Shown: positions 50,718 through 60,513, counted from the stretch's first letter. The stretch: 64,000 bases of DNA from Rhodobacter viridis (GCF_003217355.1 NZ_QJTK01000001.1:434001-498000), one strand, 5' to 3'. Numbers and translations: made by a program. The notes: generated by a model not told the origin, from the letters alone.

Positions 50718-50834
50718 TTTTTCTTATGCCTTTTTTTGTGTTTTGTCCTGTCGCGCGGGGCCGGGTTCGGTCTCCCGTGTCAAGTATGCGCAAAGGTGCA
50801 CGAGATTCCAGCCAAAAAGCAGTGACTTGTTCGT

Positions 50835-50858
50835 GGGGCACGGAAAATGCCGTGCCCC
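50835..50858 (-). terminator. hairpin after ntrX
   Basis: Perfect 9-bp stem GGGGCACGG / CCGTGCCCC, 6-base loop, 36 bases past the ntrX stop on the minus strand. No adjacent U run; probably the 3' end of the ntr message, separating it from hfq. Confidence 0.55.
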
Positions 50859-50894
50859 TGTCGCCTTCGGGGCGCAGTCAGGCGGGTTGCGACC

Positions 50895-52325
50895 TCAAAG
50901 GTCATCCCCCGCGGTTTCGATCTCGTCCTCCTCGGCCTCGTCAAAGCCCGCGCCGCCCCGGCCCGATTTCGCCGAGGTGACGACGCCGAGCGACTTCAGC
51001 TTGCGGTGCAGCGCCGAGCGTTCCATGCCGACGAACGCCGCCGTGCGCGAGATGTTGCCGCCAAAGCGGTTGATCTGCGTCAGCAGATATTCGCGTTCGA
51101 ACAACTCGCGCGCCTCGCGCAGCGGCAGCGACGCAAGCTGACCGCCCAGAACGATGCGCCCTTCCTCGGGTTGCGCGGCATTGCCGGGCAGTTCCCGCGC
51201 CTCGATCGGGCCGGTGCCGTCGCCAAGGATCAGCACGCGCTCGATCACGTTGCGCAACTCGCGGATGTTGCCGGGCCATTCCATCGTCTGCAGACTGGCC
51301 ACCGCTTCTTCGGACAGCGCCCGCTGCGCCAGCCCCTGGGTGCGGTTGAAAACGTCGATGAAATGGGCGGCGATCAGCGGCACATCCTCGCGCCGTTCGG
51401 CCAGCGAGGGCACGGCGATCGGCACCACATTCAGCCGGTCGTAAAGCTCCTGCCGGAAGCGCCCGGCGGCGATTTCCGCTGGCAGGTTGCGCGTGGTCGA
51501 GGAGATCACCCGCAGATCGACCCGCACCTTGTCCGAGCCACCCGCGCGGGTGAATTGCTGCTCGGTCAGCACGCGCAGGATCTTCGACTGCGTCCCAAGC
51601 GGCATCTCGGCCACTTCGTCGAAATAGATCACGCCGCCATGGGCTTGTTCGAGAAGGCCTTTTTCGATTCCGCGCTCGGTCGTCTCGCGACCGAACAGCA
51701 CCTCTTCCATCCGCTCGGGCGCGATCGTCGCGGAGTTCACCGTGACAAAGGGCGCCGCCGCACGGGTCGAATGCTGGTGGATGTAGCGCGCCGCAGATTC
51801 CTTGCCCGAGCCGGGATCGCCCGTCAGCATCACCCGCCCGTTCGATTTCGTCACCTTGTCGAGCTGATCCTTCAACCGCCGGAACGCCGCAGAATTGCCG
51901 ATCATGTCGCCCGAATGCAGGTCCCGCCGCCGCAGGCTCGAATTCTCGCGCCGCAACCGGCTGGTCTCCATCGCGCGCGAGATCACAACCATCAGCTGGT
52001 CGATGTTGAACGGCTTCGAGATGAAATCGTAAGCGCCCTGCTTGATCGCCGCGACCGCGATCTCGATGTTGCCATGGCCCGAGATGATGATGATCGGAAT
52101 GTCGGGATTGTCCCGCTTCACCGTCTTCAGGATGTCGATCCCGTCCATCCGGCTGTCCTTGAGCCAGATGTCCAGGATCATCAGCGCCGGCGCCTCGGCG
52201 TTGATCGCCTCCATGCAGGCATCGGAATTGGCCGCCGTCCGCGTCGCGTAACCCTCGTCCTTGAGGATGTCGGCGATCAGCTCGCGGATGTCCTTTTCGT
52301 CATCGACGATGAGAATGTCGCTCAT
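50895..52325 (-). CDS. ntrX: response regulator NtrX
   Basis: Partner of NtrY. 476 residues: receiver domain with phospho-Asp52 (MILDIWL), AAA+ domain with Walker A TGDPGSGKES and DEVAEMP, and a C-terminal Fis-type helix-turn-helix (NISRTAAFVGMERSALHRKLKSLG). Between ELLFG-like EVLFGRE and EQAHGG the GAFTGA loop needed to contact sigma-54 is missing. The ATG overlaps the ntrY stop (ATGA). NtrYX links nitrogen and redox/envelope control in alphaproteobacteria. Confidence 0.95.
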   Translation of the reverse strand: MSDILIVDDEKDIRELIADILKDEGYATRTAANSDACMEAINAEAPALMILDIWLKDSRMDGIDILKTVKRDNPDIPIIIISGHGNIEIAVAAIKQGAYDFISKPFNIDQLMVVISRAMETSRLRRENSSLRRRDLHSGDMIGNSAAFRRLKDQLDKVTKSNGRVMLTGDPGSGKESAARYIHQHSTRAAAPFVTVNSATIAPERMEEVLFGRETTERGIEKGLLEQAHGGVIYFDEVAEMPLGTQSKILRVLTEQQFTRAGGSDKVRVDLRVISSTTRNLPAEIAAGRFRQELYDRLNVVPIAVPSLAERREDVPLIAAHFIDVFNRTQGLAQRALSEEAVASLQTMEWPGNIRELRNVIERVLILGDGTGPIEARELPGNAAQPEEGRIVLGGQLASLPLREARELFEREYLLTQINRFGGNISRTAAFVGMERSALHRKLKSLGVVTSAKSGRGGAGFDEAEEDEIETAGDDL

Positions 52326-54571
52326 GGCTCACTATCCTTGATGGCGCGCAGCCCGGTCCGGGCGCGGGGCAGTCTGATTTCGGCACAGGCCCCCGCATGG
52401 GCGCCAGTGTCAAAGGGGGGCGCATCGGTCAGAACCAGCATGCCGCCGTGTTCTTCGATGATCTTCTTCACGATCGAAAGGCCAAGGCCGGTGCCCTTGG
52501 CGCGGGTGGTGACATAGGGCTCGAAGAGCCGCGCCCGGTCGGGCGGCAGGCCGATGCCATTGTCCATGATGCGGATCTCGACCGCTTCTGGCTCTTCGGT
52601 CAGGCTGACCCGGACCTCTGGCGCGAAACCGTCGGGGGCGCCCTTTTCGATCAGGCTCTCGATCGCTTCGCCAGCATTCTTGATCAGATTGGTCAGCGCC
52701 TGGCTGATCATCGTCGCATCAAGTTCGACCACCAGAGGCCCGTCCGGCAGATCGGCCGAAAGCTTCGCCCCGTGCAGGGATCCCTCCTGCAACAGCACCG
52801 CATCGCGGGTCAGTTGCACGATGTCATGATCGCGCCGGTTCGGCTCCGGCATTCGGGCAAAGCGGGAAAATTCATCAACGATCCGGCGCAGATCATCGGT
52901 CTGGCGGATGATCACGCCGGTCAGTTGCTCCAGCGCCTCGGCCTCTTCCGCTGCGACCTGGCGGCTGAACTTGCGCTTGATCCTCTCGGCCGAGAGCTGG
53001 ATCGGCGTCAGCGGGTTCTTGATCTCATGCGCAATGCGCCGCGCGACATCGCCCCAGGCCGCCATCCTTTGCGCCGAAACCAGTTCGGTCACGTCGTCAA
53101 AGGCCACCACATAGCCCTCGCGCCGCCCCGAAGCGCGCCGCTCGGCCATCCGCACCAGCAGGCTTTCGAGCCGACCATCGCGGGAAACCCGCACTTCCTC
53201 TTGCACGACGGAGTGCAGACCGTCCTGCAACCTATTGAAAAGAGATATAAACTCTGGAACTACTTCGGAAAGCGCGCGATCGGTGTCGCGTGCGGGCGAC
53301 AGCTTCAGCGCCCGCATGGCAGAGGGGTTGAGAAAGTCGATCCGCCCCTCGGCATCGAGACCGATCACCCCCGAGGTGACCGAGGACAGCACGGAATCAA
53401 ACATCCGCCGCTGCTCATCGGTTTCCCGATGCGAGGCGACAAGCTCATCGCGCTGCCCCTTGAGTTGCCCGGTCATTCGGTTGAAGACTTGCCCAAGCGT
53501 GGCGATTTCGTCATCGCCTTCTTCCTCGATCACACGGGCATCGAGATCACCGCGCCCGACCCGCTCGGCCGCCGCCGCCAGTCGCCCGATCGGACGCGAC
53601 AGACGCTCCGCAAACCACAGACCCGCCCAGATCGCGGCCAGGATCAGGATCAGCGCGAAGCCGACGTAGATCAGGCCGAACTCGAACAGCACCCGCCCGC
53701 GCGAGGATTCAAGCTGCTGGTAGAAGCGCACGGTCTCGCGCGTGTTGTCGAGAAGCGAGAGGATCTGGCCATCGACCGCACGCGAGACATAAAGGTAGCG
53801 GTCGACATAGGCGTCGAGCTTGATCAGCGCCCGAAATTCCGAGTTCGACCAATCCTCGATCAGAACCGTCTCGCCCCTGGCGGCTTGAACCACCTTCTCG
53901 GGCGGCGGGGTTTCATAGTCGAAGAGATAGGAGCGATCCCCACGCGCGACGATTTCCGCCCCGCCATCAATCACATAGGCTTCCTTGAGGCCGCGCTGGA
54001 TGCCTTGTTGCCCCGACACAAGCCATTCGCGCAAATCGCCATCATCGGCAAAGGTCGCCGCCTGACGGCGCAGGTTGAGAAACCCGGCCAGCGCCTCGGC
54101 ATCCTGCACAAGATCGTGGCGGTGCTCTTCTTGATAGGCTTCAGCGGCGGCAAGCGAGGTGCCGACGACCGAGCGCACCCGATCCGAGAACCAGCCCTCA
54201 AGCCCGATGTTGACAGTCAGACCCGCGAACAGTGCCACCAGCACGGTCGGCACCAGCGCAATACCGGCAAAGACCCCGGTCAACCGCAGCGTCAGCCGCG
54301 AGCCCGTCGCCCGCGCGCGGCGCGCCGCCATCATCTGGGTCAGACGCAACAGGATCAACCCGGCCAGAACAAGGAAATAGACGAAGTCGCTGAGCAGGGT
54401 CAGGCGCAGGGCGATGCTGTCAGCACCCTGCCCCAGCGGCCCCAGAACCACGAAGGTGATGATCGCCAGCGCCGGGCCCAGCACCGCCAGACCGAAGACG
54501 AAGCCACTCTGCACCCGGCGCTGGCGCCGCAACCGCGCCAGTTTCTCCCAAGCTGAGCCACTCCTCGTCAT
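52322..54571 (-). CDS. ntrY: sensor histidine kinase NtrY
   Basis: Membrane kinase phosphorylating NtrX. 749 residues from ATG 54571: three or more N-terminal transmembrane helices, a periplasmic loop, another transmembrane helix, HAMP (RLSRPIGRLAAAAERVGRGDLDARV), PAS (SVTSGVIGLDAEGRIDFLNPSA), the His box AHEIKNPLTPIQL and the ATPase blocks NLIKNAGEAI, DNGIGLP and GTGLGLSIV. A TTG at 54631 extends the frame by 20 residues but is weakly supported. Starts 75 bases after ntrC. Confidence 0.94.
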   Translation of the reverse strand: MTRSGSAWEKLARLRRQRRVQSGFVFGLAVLGPALAIITFVVLGPLGQGADSIALRLTLLSDFVYFLVLAGLILLRLTQMMAARRARATGSRLTLRLTGVFAGIALVPTVLVALFAGLTVNIGLEGWFSDRVRSVVGTSLAAAEAYQEEHRHDLVQDAEALAGFLNLRRQAATFADDGDLREWLVSGQQGIQRGLKEAYVIDGGAEIVARGDRSYLFDYETPPPEKVVQAARGETVLIEDWSNSEFRALIKLDAYVDRYLYVSRAVDGQILSLLDNTRETVRFYQQLESSRGRVLFEFGLIYVGFALILILAAIWAGLWFAERLSRPIGRLAAAAERVGRGDLDARVIEEEGDDEIATLGQVFNRMTGQLKGQRDELVASHRETDEQRRMFDSVLSSVTSGVIGLDAEGRIDFLNPSAMRALKLSPARDTDRALSEVVPEFISLFNRLQDGLHSVVQEEVRVSRDGRLESLLVRMAERRASGRREGYVVAFDDVTELVSAQRMAAWGDVARRIAHEIKNPLTPIQLSAERIKRKFSRQVAAEEAEALEQLTGVIIRQTDDLRRIVDEFSRFARMPEPNRRDHDIVQLTRDAVLLQEGSLHGAKLSADLPDGPLVVELDATMISQALTNLIKNAGEAIESLIEKGAPDGFAPEVRVSLTEEPEAVEIRIMDNGIGLPPDRARLFEPYVTTRAKGTGLGLSIVKKIIEEHGGMLVLTDAPPFDTGAHAGACAEIRLPRARTGLRAIKDSEP

Positions 54572-54646
54572 GGACACGACGGGTCCCCCGGATTTCCGCC
54601 GCGGCGAATCCGTGAGGTGGATTTGCCACAATTACCTGTGGCCTAT

Positions 54647-56023
54647 TTACATCAGTTTGCGCCGCCTTGTCACCTGAATATCCAGATCGGTGATCTTTTT
54701 GCGCAAGGTATTGCGGTTGATCCCCAAAAGATCCGCACATTTGGCCTGATTGCCGCCGGTGGCATCGAGCGCGATTTCGATCAGCGGCGCTTCCATTTCC
54801 GCCAGAATCCGGTCGTAAAGCCCGGGCGGCGGCAGGTTTCCGCCATGCAGATCGAAGTAACGCCGCAGGTGCCGCGCGATCGAGGCCGAGAGTTTCTCGC
54901 CCTCGCCGCCCGCGCCGCGCAGCGGCTCGACCGCGGGCTGATTGCCCAGAACGAATTCGACCTCGGCCCGGGTGATCTCTTCCTCGGAGGCCGTCACCAC
55001 AAGCCGCCGGACGGTGTTTTCCAGCTGCCGGACGTTGCCCGGCCAGGCATAGGCCCGCACCAGCGCCATCGAATCCGCCGAAAAACGCCGCATGCCCAGA
55101 CCATCGCGCTCGGCCCGGCCGAGGAAATGCTCGGCGAGCAGCGGAATGTCTTCAACCCGCTCGCGCAGCGCGGGCACGGCCAGCGTCACGCCGCCCAGAC
55201 GGTAGAACAGATCCTGCCGGAACCGGCCCGCCTCCATCAGCGCGCCCAGATCGACCTGGGTCGTCGCCATGATCCGCGGCGCGGGATCGGGCAGCGCGTC
55301 AAGCATCCGCACGATCCGCCCCTGCGTCTCGTCGTCGTAATCGCCGACCTCGTCGAAAACCAGCGAGCCGCCCTTGACCCGGGCAAGCAGGCTCGAGGGG
55401 CCATCGGCCCCCATCAGATCGGCCGCCTGCGCCACCACGAAGGGCAATGTGCGGCGGTCTGAGAAATCGTGAATCGCCTTTGCGATCAGCGATTTGCCCG
55501 TGCCGGATTCGCCCATGATCATCACCGGCAGATCGGCGTTCATCACCCGCGCCACCAGCCGGTAAAGCGCCTGCATCGCCGCCGTCCGTCCGACAAGCGG
55601 CAGATCGGTGCCCTCGGGGCGCGTGGTTTCAACGACTTTCGGCACCACCTGCGCGCGCCGCTTCAGCTCCAGCGCCCGCGCCGCCCGCTTCATCAGATCG
55701 GGCAGGTCGAAGGGCTTCGGCAGATAGTCATAGGCATCGGCTTCGGCCGCCTGAATCGCCGTCATGATGGTGTTTTGCGCCGAGATCACGATCACCGGCA
55801 GGCCCGGACGTTCCCGCGCGATCCGCGGCAGCGCCTCGAGCCCGTTGCCATCGGGCATGATCACATCGGAGATCACCAGATCCCCCTTGCCCTCTTCGAC
55901 CCAGCGCATCAGCGTCATCAAGGACGCCGTCGCATGGACCTTGCAGCCCGCGCGGGTCAGCGCCTGGGTCAGAACGGTGCGGATCGTGCGGTCGTCGTCG
56001 GCGACGAGAACGGTGCCATCCAT
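54647..56023 (-). CDS. ntrC: nitrogen regulator NtrC
   Basis: Activates nitrogen-starvation genes. 458 residues: receiver domain with phospho-Asp53 ([11 protein letters not shown]), AAA+ domain with Walker [10 protein letters not shown], and a C-terminal Fis-type helix-turn-helix ([20 protein letters not shown]). The GAFTGA loop is absent, replaced by [25 protein letters not shown]-type sequence around residue 210. In R. capsulatus NtrC is known to act with sigma-70 RNA polymerase, which agrees. Starts 3 bases after ntrB. Confidence 0.96.
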   Translation of the reverse strand: MDGTVLVADDDRTIRTVLTQALTRAGCKVHATASLMTLMRWVEEGKGDLVISDVIMPDGNGLEALPRIARERPGLPVIVISAQNTIMTAIQAAEADAYDYLPKPFDLPDLMKRAARALELKRRAQVVPKVVETTRPEGTDLPLVGRTAAMQALYRLVARVMNADLPVMIMGESGTGKSLIAKAIHDFSDRRTLPFVVAQAADLMGADGPSSLLARVKGGSLVFDEVGDYDDETQGRIVRMLDALPDPAPRIMATTQVDLGALMEAGRFRQDLFYRLGGVTLAVPALRERVEDIPLLAEHFLGRAERDGLGMRRFSADSMALVRAYAWPGNVRQLENTVRRLVVTASEEEITRAEVEFVLGNQPAVEPLRGAGGEGEKLSASIARHLRRYFDLHGGNLPPPGLYDRILAEMEAPLIEIALDATGGNQAKCADLLGINRNTLRKKITDLDIQVTRRRKLM

Positions 56024-56026
56024 CGG

Positions 56027-57094
56027 TCAAAGCTCCTTCGGGGCGACGGGCAAGGAAATGCGGAAAAGGGTGCGGCCAGGAACGCTTTCAACGCTGATCC
56101 AGCCGTTATGTTCGGAAATGATCTTCGAAACGAGGGCAAGGCCAAGGCCGGTGCCGTTCTCCCGCCCCGAAACAAAGGGTTCGAAAATCGAGCTGGCGAT
56201 ATCGGCAGGAATGCCGGGACCGTCGTCGATCACCTCGACCTGCAGCGGCAGGCGCTGGCCCCCGCCATCGGGTCGACGCAGCCGCAGCGCATAGTCGTAA
56301 AAGGTGCGCAGACGGATCGTGCCTTGCCCCTTCGACGCTTCGGAGGCGTTCTTCAACAGGTTCAGGAACACCTGCGTCAGCTGATCGGCATCACCGAGCG
56401 TCGGCGGCAGCGAGGGGTCGTAATCCTCGACGATCAGCATGTGCGCGCCGAAACCGACGCCTGCGGATTTCCTTGCCCGATCAAGCACATCGTGGATGTT
56501 CACGGGTTTCATTTCGGGCGGACGCACATTGCCGAACTGTTCGACCTGCTCCAGCAGTTTCACGATCCGGCGGGTCTCATCCACGATCAGATCGGTCAGC
56601 TCCAGATCCTCGCCCGAAAGCCCCATCGACAGCAGTTGCGCCGCCCCGGCGATGCCCGCGAGCGGGTTCTTGATCTCATGCGCCAGCATCTCGGCCATGC
56701 CGATGGCCGAGCGCGCCGCCGATTTCACCATGCTTGCGCGACCCAGCCGGTCGGCGATCTCACGCGGGGAAATCAGCAACAGCACCGTTTCCGGGTCATC
56801 GGCAATCGGCGCGGCCTGCAGATTGCATTGCACCGGCGCCCGTTCCCCCGTCGTCAGATCGACGTCATTGACGAACAAGGCCGAGCGGTTCTTGCGCACC
56901 CGGGCGAAAATCTCTTCGAGCGGTGCGGAAATCGCCAGCCGCTCGCCAAGCGCCTGCCCCTTCAGCGCGCGCGCCGAGAGGTTGAGGAACAATTCCGCCG
57001 CCGGGTTGATCTCGATCACCCGGTCGTTGACGTCGAGCATCAGCGCGGGCAGCGGCAGCGAGTTCCAGATGATGCCGGGCGGGGGCAGGTTCAT
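56027..57094 (-). CDS. ntrB: nitrogen sensor kinase/phosphatase NtrB
   Basis: Soluble histidine kinase controlled by PII proteins; phosphorylates NtrC at low nitrogen. 355 residues: N-terminal PAS domain (LPLPALMLDVNDRVIEINPAAE), His139 in AHEIKNPLAGIAG, and ATPase motifs NLLKNASEAS, DDGPGIP and GTGLGLALV. Its ATG overlaps the dusB stop (ATGA), so dusB-ntrB-ntrC is one coupled unit. Confidence 0.95.
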   Translation of the reverse strand: MNLPPPGIIWNSLPLPALMLDVNDRVIEINPAAELFLNLSARALKGQALGERLAISAPLEEIFARVRKNRSALFVNDVDLTTGERAPVQCNLQAAPIADDPETVLLLISPREIADRLGRASMVKSAARSAIGMAEMLAHEIKNPLAGIAGAAQLLSMGLSGEDLELTDLIVDETRRIVKLLEQVEQFGNVRPPEMKPVNIHDVLDRARKSAGVGFGAHMLIVEDYDPSLPPTLGDADQLTQVFLNLLKNASEASKGQGTIRLRTFYDYALRLRRPDGGGQRLPLQVEVIDDGPGIPADIASSIFEPFVSGRENGTGLGLALVSKIISEHNGWISVESVPGRTLFRISLPVAPKEL

Positions 57095-58077
57095 GCGGCA
57101 TCCCTGTCGGAAAAGGCGCTGCGGATCAGCGCGAGCGTCGCAGCGGGATCGGTCGAGCGCATCATCTCGGCGCGCAGCGGGGCGTCGGCCGCCTCGGCAT
57201 ACCAGCCCAGATGCTTGCGCGCGATGCGCAGCCCCAGATCGCGGCCATAAAAACTAAGGATACCCTCGTAATGCTCTGAAATCAGATCCGAAAAGGCGGA
57301 CCCGGCGGGCAACGTCGGCATTGCCTTGCCAAAGAGAGACGCCGCGATCTGCGCCAAGCGCCACGGCGCGCCTTGCGCACCGCGCCCGACCATGACGCCC
57401 GCCGCGCCGCTCTGATCGAGCGCCGCACGGGCCGAGACAGCGTCAACGATGTCGCCATTCGCCACGACCGGCACCGAAACGGCTGCACGCACGACGGCAA
57501 TCGCGCTCCAATCCGCCTCGCCGGTATAAAACTGCATCCGCGTGCGCCCGTGAATCACGATCATCTTCACCCCGGCCGCTTCGGCCCGGACGGCAATTTC
57601 CGCAGCGTTCAACTGCTCCGTGTCCCACCCAAGCCGCATCTTCAGCGTCACCGGCAGATCGACCGCGCCCACCACAGCCTCGATCAACCGCAGCGCATGG
57701 TCGGGATTGCGCATCAGCGCCGCACCCGAAAGCCCGCCGGTCACCTTTTTCGCCGGACAGCCCATGTTGATGTCGATGATCTCGGCGCCCATGTCGGCAA
57801 CGATCTTTGCAGCCTCGGCCATCGGCGCCGCTTCGCGCCCCGCCAACTGCACAGAGGTCGGCAGCCCGGCCGTCAGCTCCGCCTGCGCCTTGGCCCGGAC
57901 CGAGGGTTTGGCGGTCAGCATCTCTCCGCTCGCCACCATTTCAGACACGACAAGCCCCGCGCCGAACCGCGCCACCATGCGCCGGAACGGCAGATCGGTG
58001 ATGCCCGCCATCGGCGCCAGCAGCACCGGAGGGTCGAGGCGAATGTTATCGAGGCTGATCGTCACTTGGTCTCTCAT
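57091..58077 (-). CDS. dusB: tRNA-dihydrouridine synthase DusB (NifR3)
   Basis: FMN enzyme reducing uridine in the tRNA D-loop; R. capsulatus NifR3 is the founding member by gene name. 328 residues: LLAPMAGITDLPFRR, catalytic Cys in INMGCPAKKVTGGLSGAAL, KMRLGWD and the FMN phosphate site GVMVGRGAQGAPW. I use ATG 58077; a GTG at 58065 behind GAGAGA gives 324 residues and is equally plausible, and the frame is open to 58119. First gene of the ntr operon. Confidence 0.93.
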   Translation of the reverse strand: MRDQVTISLDNIRLDPPVLLAPMAGITDLPFRRMVARFGAGLVVSEMVASGEMLTAKPSVRAKAQAELTAGLPTSVQLAGREAAPMAEAAKIVADMGAEIIDINMGCPAKKVTGGLSGAALMRNPDHALRLIEAVVGAVDLPVTLKMRLGWDTEQLNAAEIAVRAEAAGVKMIVIHGRTRMQFYTGEADWSAIAVVRAAVSVPVVANGDIVDAVSARAALDQSGAAGVMVGRGAQGAPWRLAQIAASLFGKAMPTLPAGSAFSDLISEHYEGILSFYGRDLGLRIARKHLGWYAEAADAPLRAEMMRSTDPAATLALIRSAFSDRDAA

Positions 58078-58119
58078 TTGCAACTGCCCAAGGAAGTAGC
58101 GTCCGATCCGAGGAATCAC

Positions 58120-58259
58120 AATTGCGTCCGCACATCTGACCCATCACTTGGGCGAGAAAAATCGGCAACCGCACATAATTTAGGCAAAACGGCTGCGGCT
58201 CCGTGTGCATTGCACCCGCGCCGTGCATGTCCTAAGCCTTTGGCAAGCAAGGAGGCATC
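58120..58259. promoter_or_regulatory. divergent region between dusB-ntr operon and ispDF
   Basis: Contains the perfect palindrome GTGCA-T-TGCAC (58205-58215) and a second GTGCATG nearby. AAGGAGG before the ispDF ATG. No confident promoter hexamers; the palindrome could serve either operon. Confidence 0.4.
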
Positions 58260-59399
58260 ATGACGGTTGCGGTGATCATCGTCGCGGCAGGTCGCGGCAC
58301 GCGGGCGGGCGAAGGCCTGCCGAAACAGTGGCGCGATCTGGCCGGGCGGCCGGTTCTGGCTCAAACGGTCGAGGCTTTCGCGGGCGTCGGCCGCATTCTG
58401 GTCGTGCTGCATCCCGACGACATGGGGCTTGGCATGGACTTGCTGGGCGGTTCGGTCGTGCTGGTCGCAGGTGGCGCGACGCGGTCGGAAAGCGTGAAGA
58501 ACGCGCTTGAAGCGCTTGAAGGCTCGGATGTGACGCGGGTCCTGATCCATGACGGCGCCCGGCCGCTGGTTCCGGCCTCGGTCACGGCGGCGGTTCTGTC
58601 TGCGCTCGACACCACCCCGGGCGCAGCGCCCGCGCTGCCGGTCACCGATGCGCTCTGGCGCGGCGAGAACGGTCTTGTTGCCGGCACGCAGGACCGCGAG
58701 GGGCTCTATCGCGCCCAGACCCCGCAGGGCTTCCGCTTCCCCGATATTCTCGCGGCGCACCGCGCCCATCCGGGCGGCGCCGCCGATGATGTCGAGGTCG
58801 CGCGTCACGCGGGGCTTTCCGTGGCGATCGTTCCGGGGCATGAAGACAATCTGAAGATCACCTATGCGCCGGACTTTGCCCGCGCCGAGGCGATATTGCG
58901 TGAACGAAAGGGGCTGACGATGGATGTGCGACTGGGCAACGGCTATGATGTGCATGCCTTCTGCGAGGGCGATCATGTGTGGCTGTGCGGGGTGAAAGTG
59001 CCCCACACCAAGGCGCTGCTCGGCCATTCCGACGCCGACGTGGGCATGCATGCGCTGACCGATGCGATCTATGGCGCGCTGGCCGAGGGCGATATCGGCC
59101 GTCACTTCCCGCCGACCGATCCGCAATGGAAAGGCGCCGCCAGCTGGATCTTCCTTGAACATGCCGCGAAACTGGCGAAATCGAAGGGATTCCGTATCGG
59201 CAACGCCGACGTGACGCTGATCTGCGAGCGCCCGAAGGTTGGCCCGCATGCGATCGCGATGGCCGCCGAACTCGCCCGGATCATGGACGTCGAGCCCTCG
59301 CGCGTGTCGGTGAAGGCCACGACTTCGGAGCGGCTCGGTTTCACCGGTCGCGAGGAAGGCATCGCCTCGATCGCCACCGTGACGCTGATCGGCGCGTAA
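58260..59399 (+). CDS. ispDF: bifunctional IspD/IspF isoprenoid enzyme
   Basis: Two steps of the MEP pathway in one chain: CTP-dependent cytidylylation of methylerythritol phosphate and formation of the 2,4-cyclodiphosphate. 379 residues. IspD domain about 1-220 ([30 protein letters not shown]); IspF domain from about 221 ([60 protein letters not shown]). The fusion is common in alphaproteobacteria. AAGGAGG precedes the ATG. Followed after 1 base by pgpA. Confidence 0.97.
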   Translation: MTVAVIIVAAGRGTRAGEGLPKQWRDLAGRPVLAQTVEAFAGVGRILVVLHPDDMGLGMDLLGGSVVLVAGGATRSESVKNALEALEGSDVTRVLIHDGARPLVPASVTAAVLSALDTTPGAAPALPVTDALWRGENGLVAGTQDREGLYRAQTPQGFRFPDILAAHRAHPGGAADDVEVARHAGLSVAIVPGHEDNLKITYAPDFARAEAILRERKGLTMDVRLGNGYDVHAFCEGDHVWLCGVKVPHTKALLGHSDADVGMHALTDAIYGALAEGDIGRHFPPTDPQWKGAASWIFLEHAAKLAKSKGFRIGNADVTLICERPKVGPHAIAMAAELARIMDVEPSRVSVKATTSERLGFTGREEGIASIATVTLIGA

Positions 59400-59400
59400 G

Positions 59401-59895
59401 ATGACGGCCCGCTGGCTGCAGGCCATCACAACCTTCGGCTTCGTCGGCCGGTTGCGCCCGGCGCCGGGCACCTGGGGCACGGCGGCGGGGCTGGCCGTGC
59501 TCTGGGCGATCGAACGCTTCGCCGGATTCGGCCCGCTTGTGGCGGCAACGGCTGTGATCACAGCAATCGGCTTTTGGGCGGTGGCACTTGAGTTGCGCGA
59601 TCGCCCGGGCGAGGACCCTTCGGAAATCGTCATCGACGAGGTGGCTGGCGTCGGTGTCGCCCTCCTCTTCCCCGCCGCCGGGTTCTGGATGCGGGACATG
59701 TCGATGGTCTGGCCGGGGCCGCTGGCGGCTTTCCTCTTCTTCCGTCTCTTCGACATCTGGAAGCCTTGGCTTGTCGGCCGCGCCGACCGTCGCGGCGACG
59801 CGGCGGGGGTCATGCTCGATGATCTCTGGGCAGGTTTGTTCGCGGGGATCTGCACCGTGATCGGAGCCGGGATCTATCACGGTCTCATCCGATGA
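59401..59895 (+). CDS. pgpA: phosphatidylglycerophosphatase A
   Basis: Inner-membrane enzyme removing phosphate from phosphatidylglycerophosphate to give phosphatidylglycerol. 164 residues with several membrane helices; RLRPAPGTWGTAAGLAVLWAI and EIVIDEVAGVGVAL carry the conserved GTWGT and D-E residues of the PgpA family. Starts one base after ispDF and its stop overlaps the cinA-like ATG (ATGA), so the three form a tight operon. Confidence 0.93.
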   Translation: MTARWLQAITTFGFVGRLRPAPGTWGTAAGLAVLWAIERFAGFGPLVAATAVITAIGFWAVALELRDRPGEDPSEIVIDEVAGVGVALLFPAAGFWMRDMSMVWPGPLAAFLFFRLFDIWKPWLVGRADRRGDAAGVMLDDLWAGLFAGICTVIGAGIYHGLIR

Positions 59896-60359
59896 TCGCC
59901 GTGGAAGTTCTTGATTCCGCGCGTGCAAAAGGCATTCGCATTGCGACGGCCGAAAGCTGCACCGGCGGCATGGTGGCCGTGGCTCTGACCGAGATCCCCG
60001 GCTCCTCCACCGTCTTCGAGCGCGGCTTCGTCACCTATTCCAATGCGGCAAAAGTCGAGATGTTGGGCGTGCTGCCTGCCACGCTCGACGCTTTCGGCGC
60101 AGTATCGGAACAGGTGGCGCAGGAAATGGCAGAAGGGGCGCTGGCCCATTCCTCCGCCGATCTGGCGGTTTCCATCACCGGCATTGCAGGCCCCGGCGGG
60201 TCAGAGTTCAAACCCGAGGGCCGGGTCTGCTTCGGCATCGCCCGTCGCGGCGGCGAAACGCACACCGAAACGCAAGATTTCGGCGCGCCGGGACGCTCGG
60301 CGGTTCGGACAAAGTCCTGCGACCATGCCCTGTCGCTGCTCGCCGCGGCCATTTCGTAA
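59892..60359 (+). CDS. CinA C-terminal family, nicotinamide-nucleotide amidohydrolase (PncC-like)
   Basis: Deamidates nicotinamide mononucleotide in NAD salvage (family knowledge). 155 residues, only the C-terminal CinA domain: the ATAESCTGGMVAVALTEIPGSS block holds the nucleophile Ser, followed by GFVTYSNAAKVEMLGV and SITGIAGPGGS. ATG overlaps the pgpA stop. The competence-protein name is historical. Confidence 0.9.
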   Translation: MIAVEVLDSARAKGIRIATAESCTGGMVAVALTEIPGSSTVFERGFVTYSNAAKVEMLGVLPATLDAFGAVSEQVAQEMAEGALAHSSADLAVSITGIAGPGGSEFKPEGRVCFGIARRGGETHTETQDFGAPGRSAVRTKSCDHALSLLAAAIS

Positions 60360-60379
60360 TCTGCCGCAAATCCCGGCTT

Positions 60380-60396
60380 GGCGCATAAATTGCGCC
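60380..60396. promoter_or_regulatory. dyad upstream of the ammonium transporter
   Basis: Perfect GGCGCA-N5-TGCGCC, with another TGCGCC at 60417-60422, 118-134 bases before the ATG. Candidate NtrC or other activator site. Confidence 0.35.
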
Positions 60397-60513
60397 CAAA
60401 GCTTGGGCAAACCAAATGCGCCCATGATTTAAGCGCCATTTGCGACCGCTTGCGCCTTTTCACGGCGGTTTCGGCATGCTTCGCCGCTCCCAAACCGACG
60501 AGGAGGATTCGGG

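Noticed and set aside
50776-50784. TTGACA upstream of hfq as a -35 element
   Set aside because: The sequence 17 bases on is GC-only (CCCCGC), so no -10 box pairs with it; neither sigma-70 nor heat-shock spacing fits.
52397-54556. Long plus-strand open frame antisense to ntrY
   Set aside because: NtrY is clear from its kinase motifs; the antisense product has no domains and no ribosome site.
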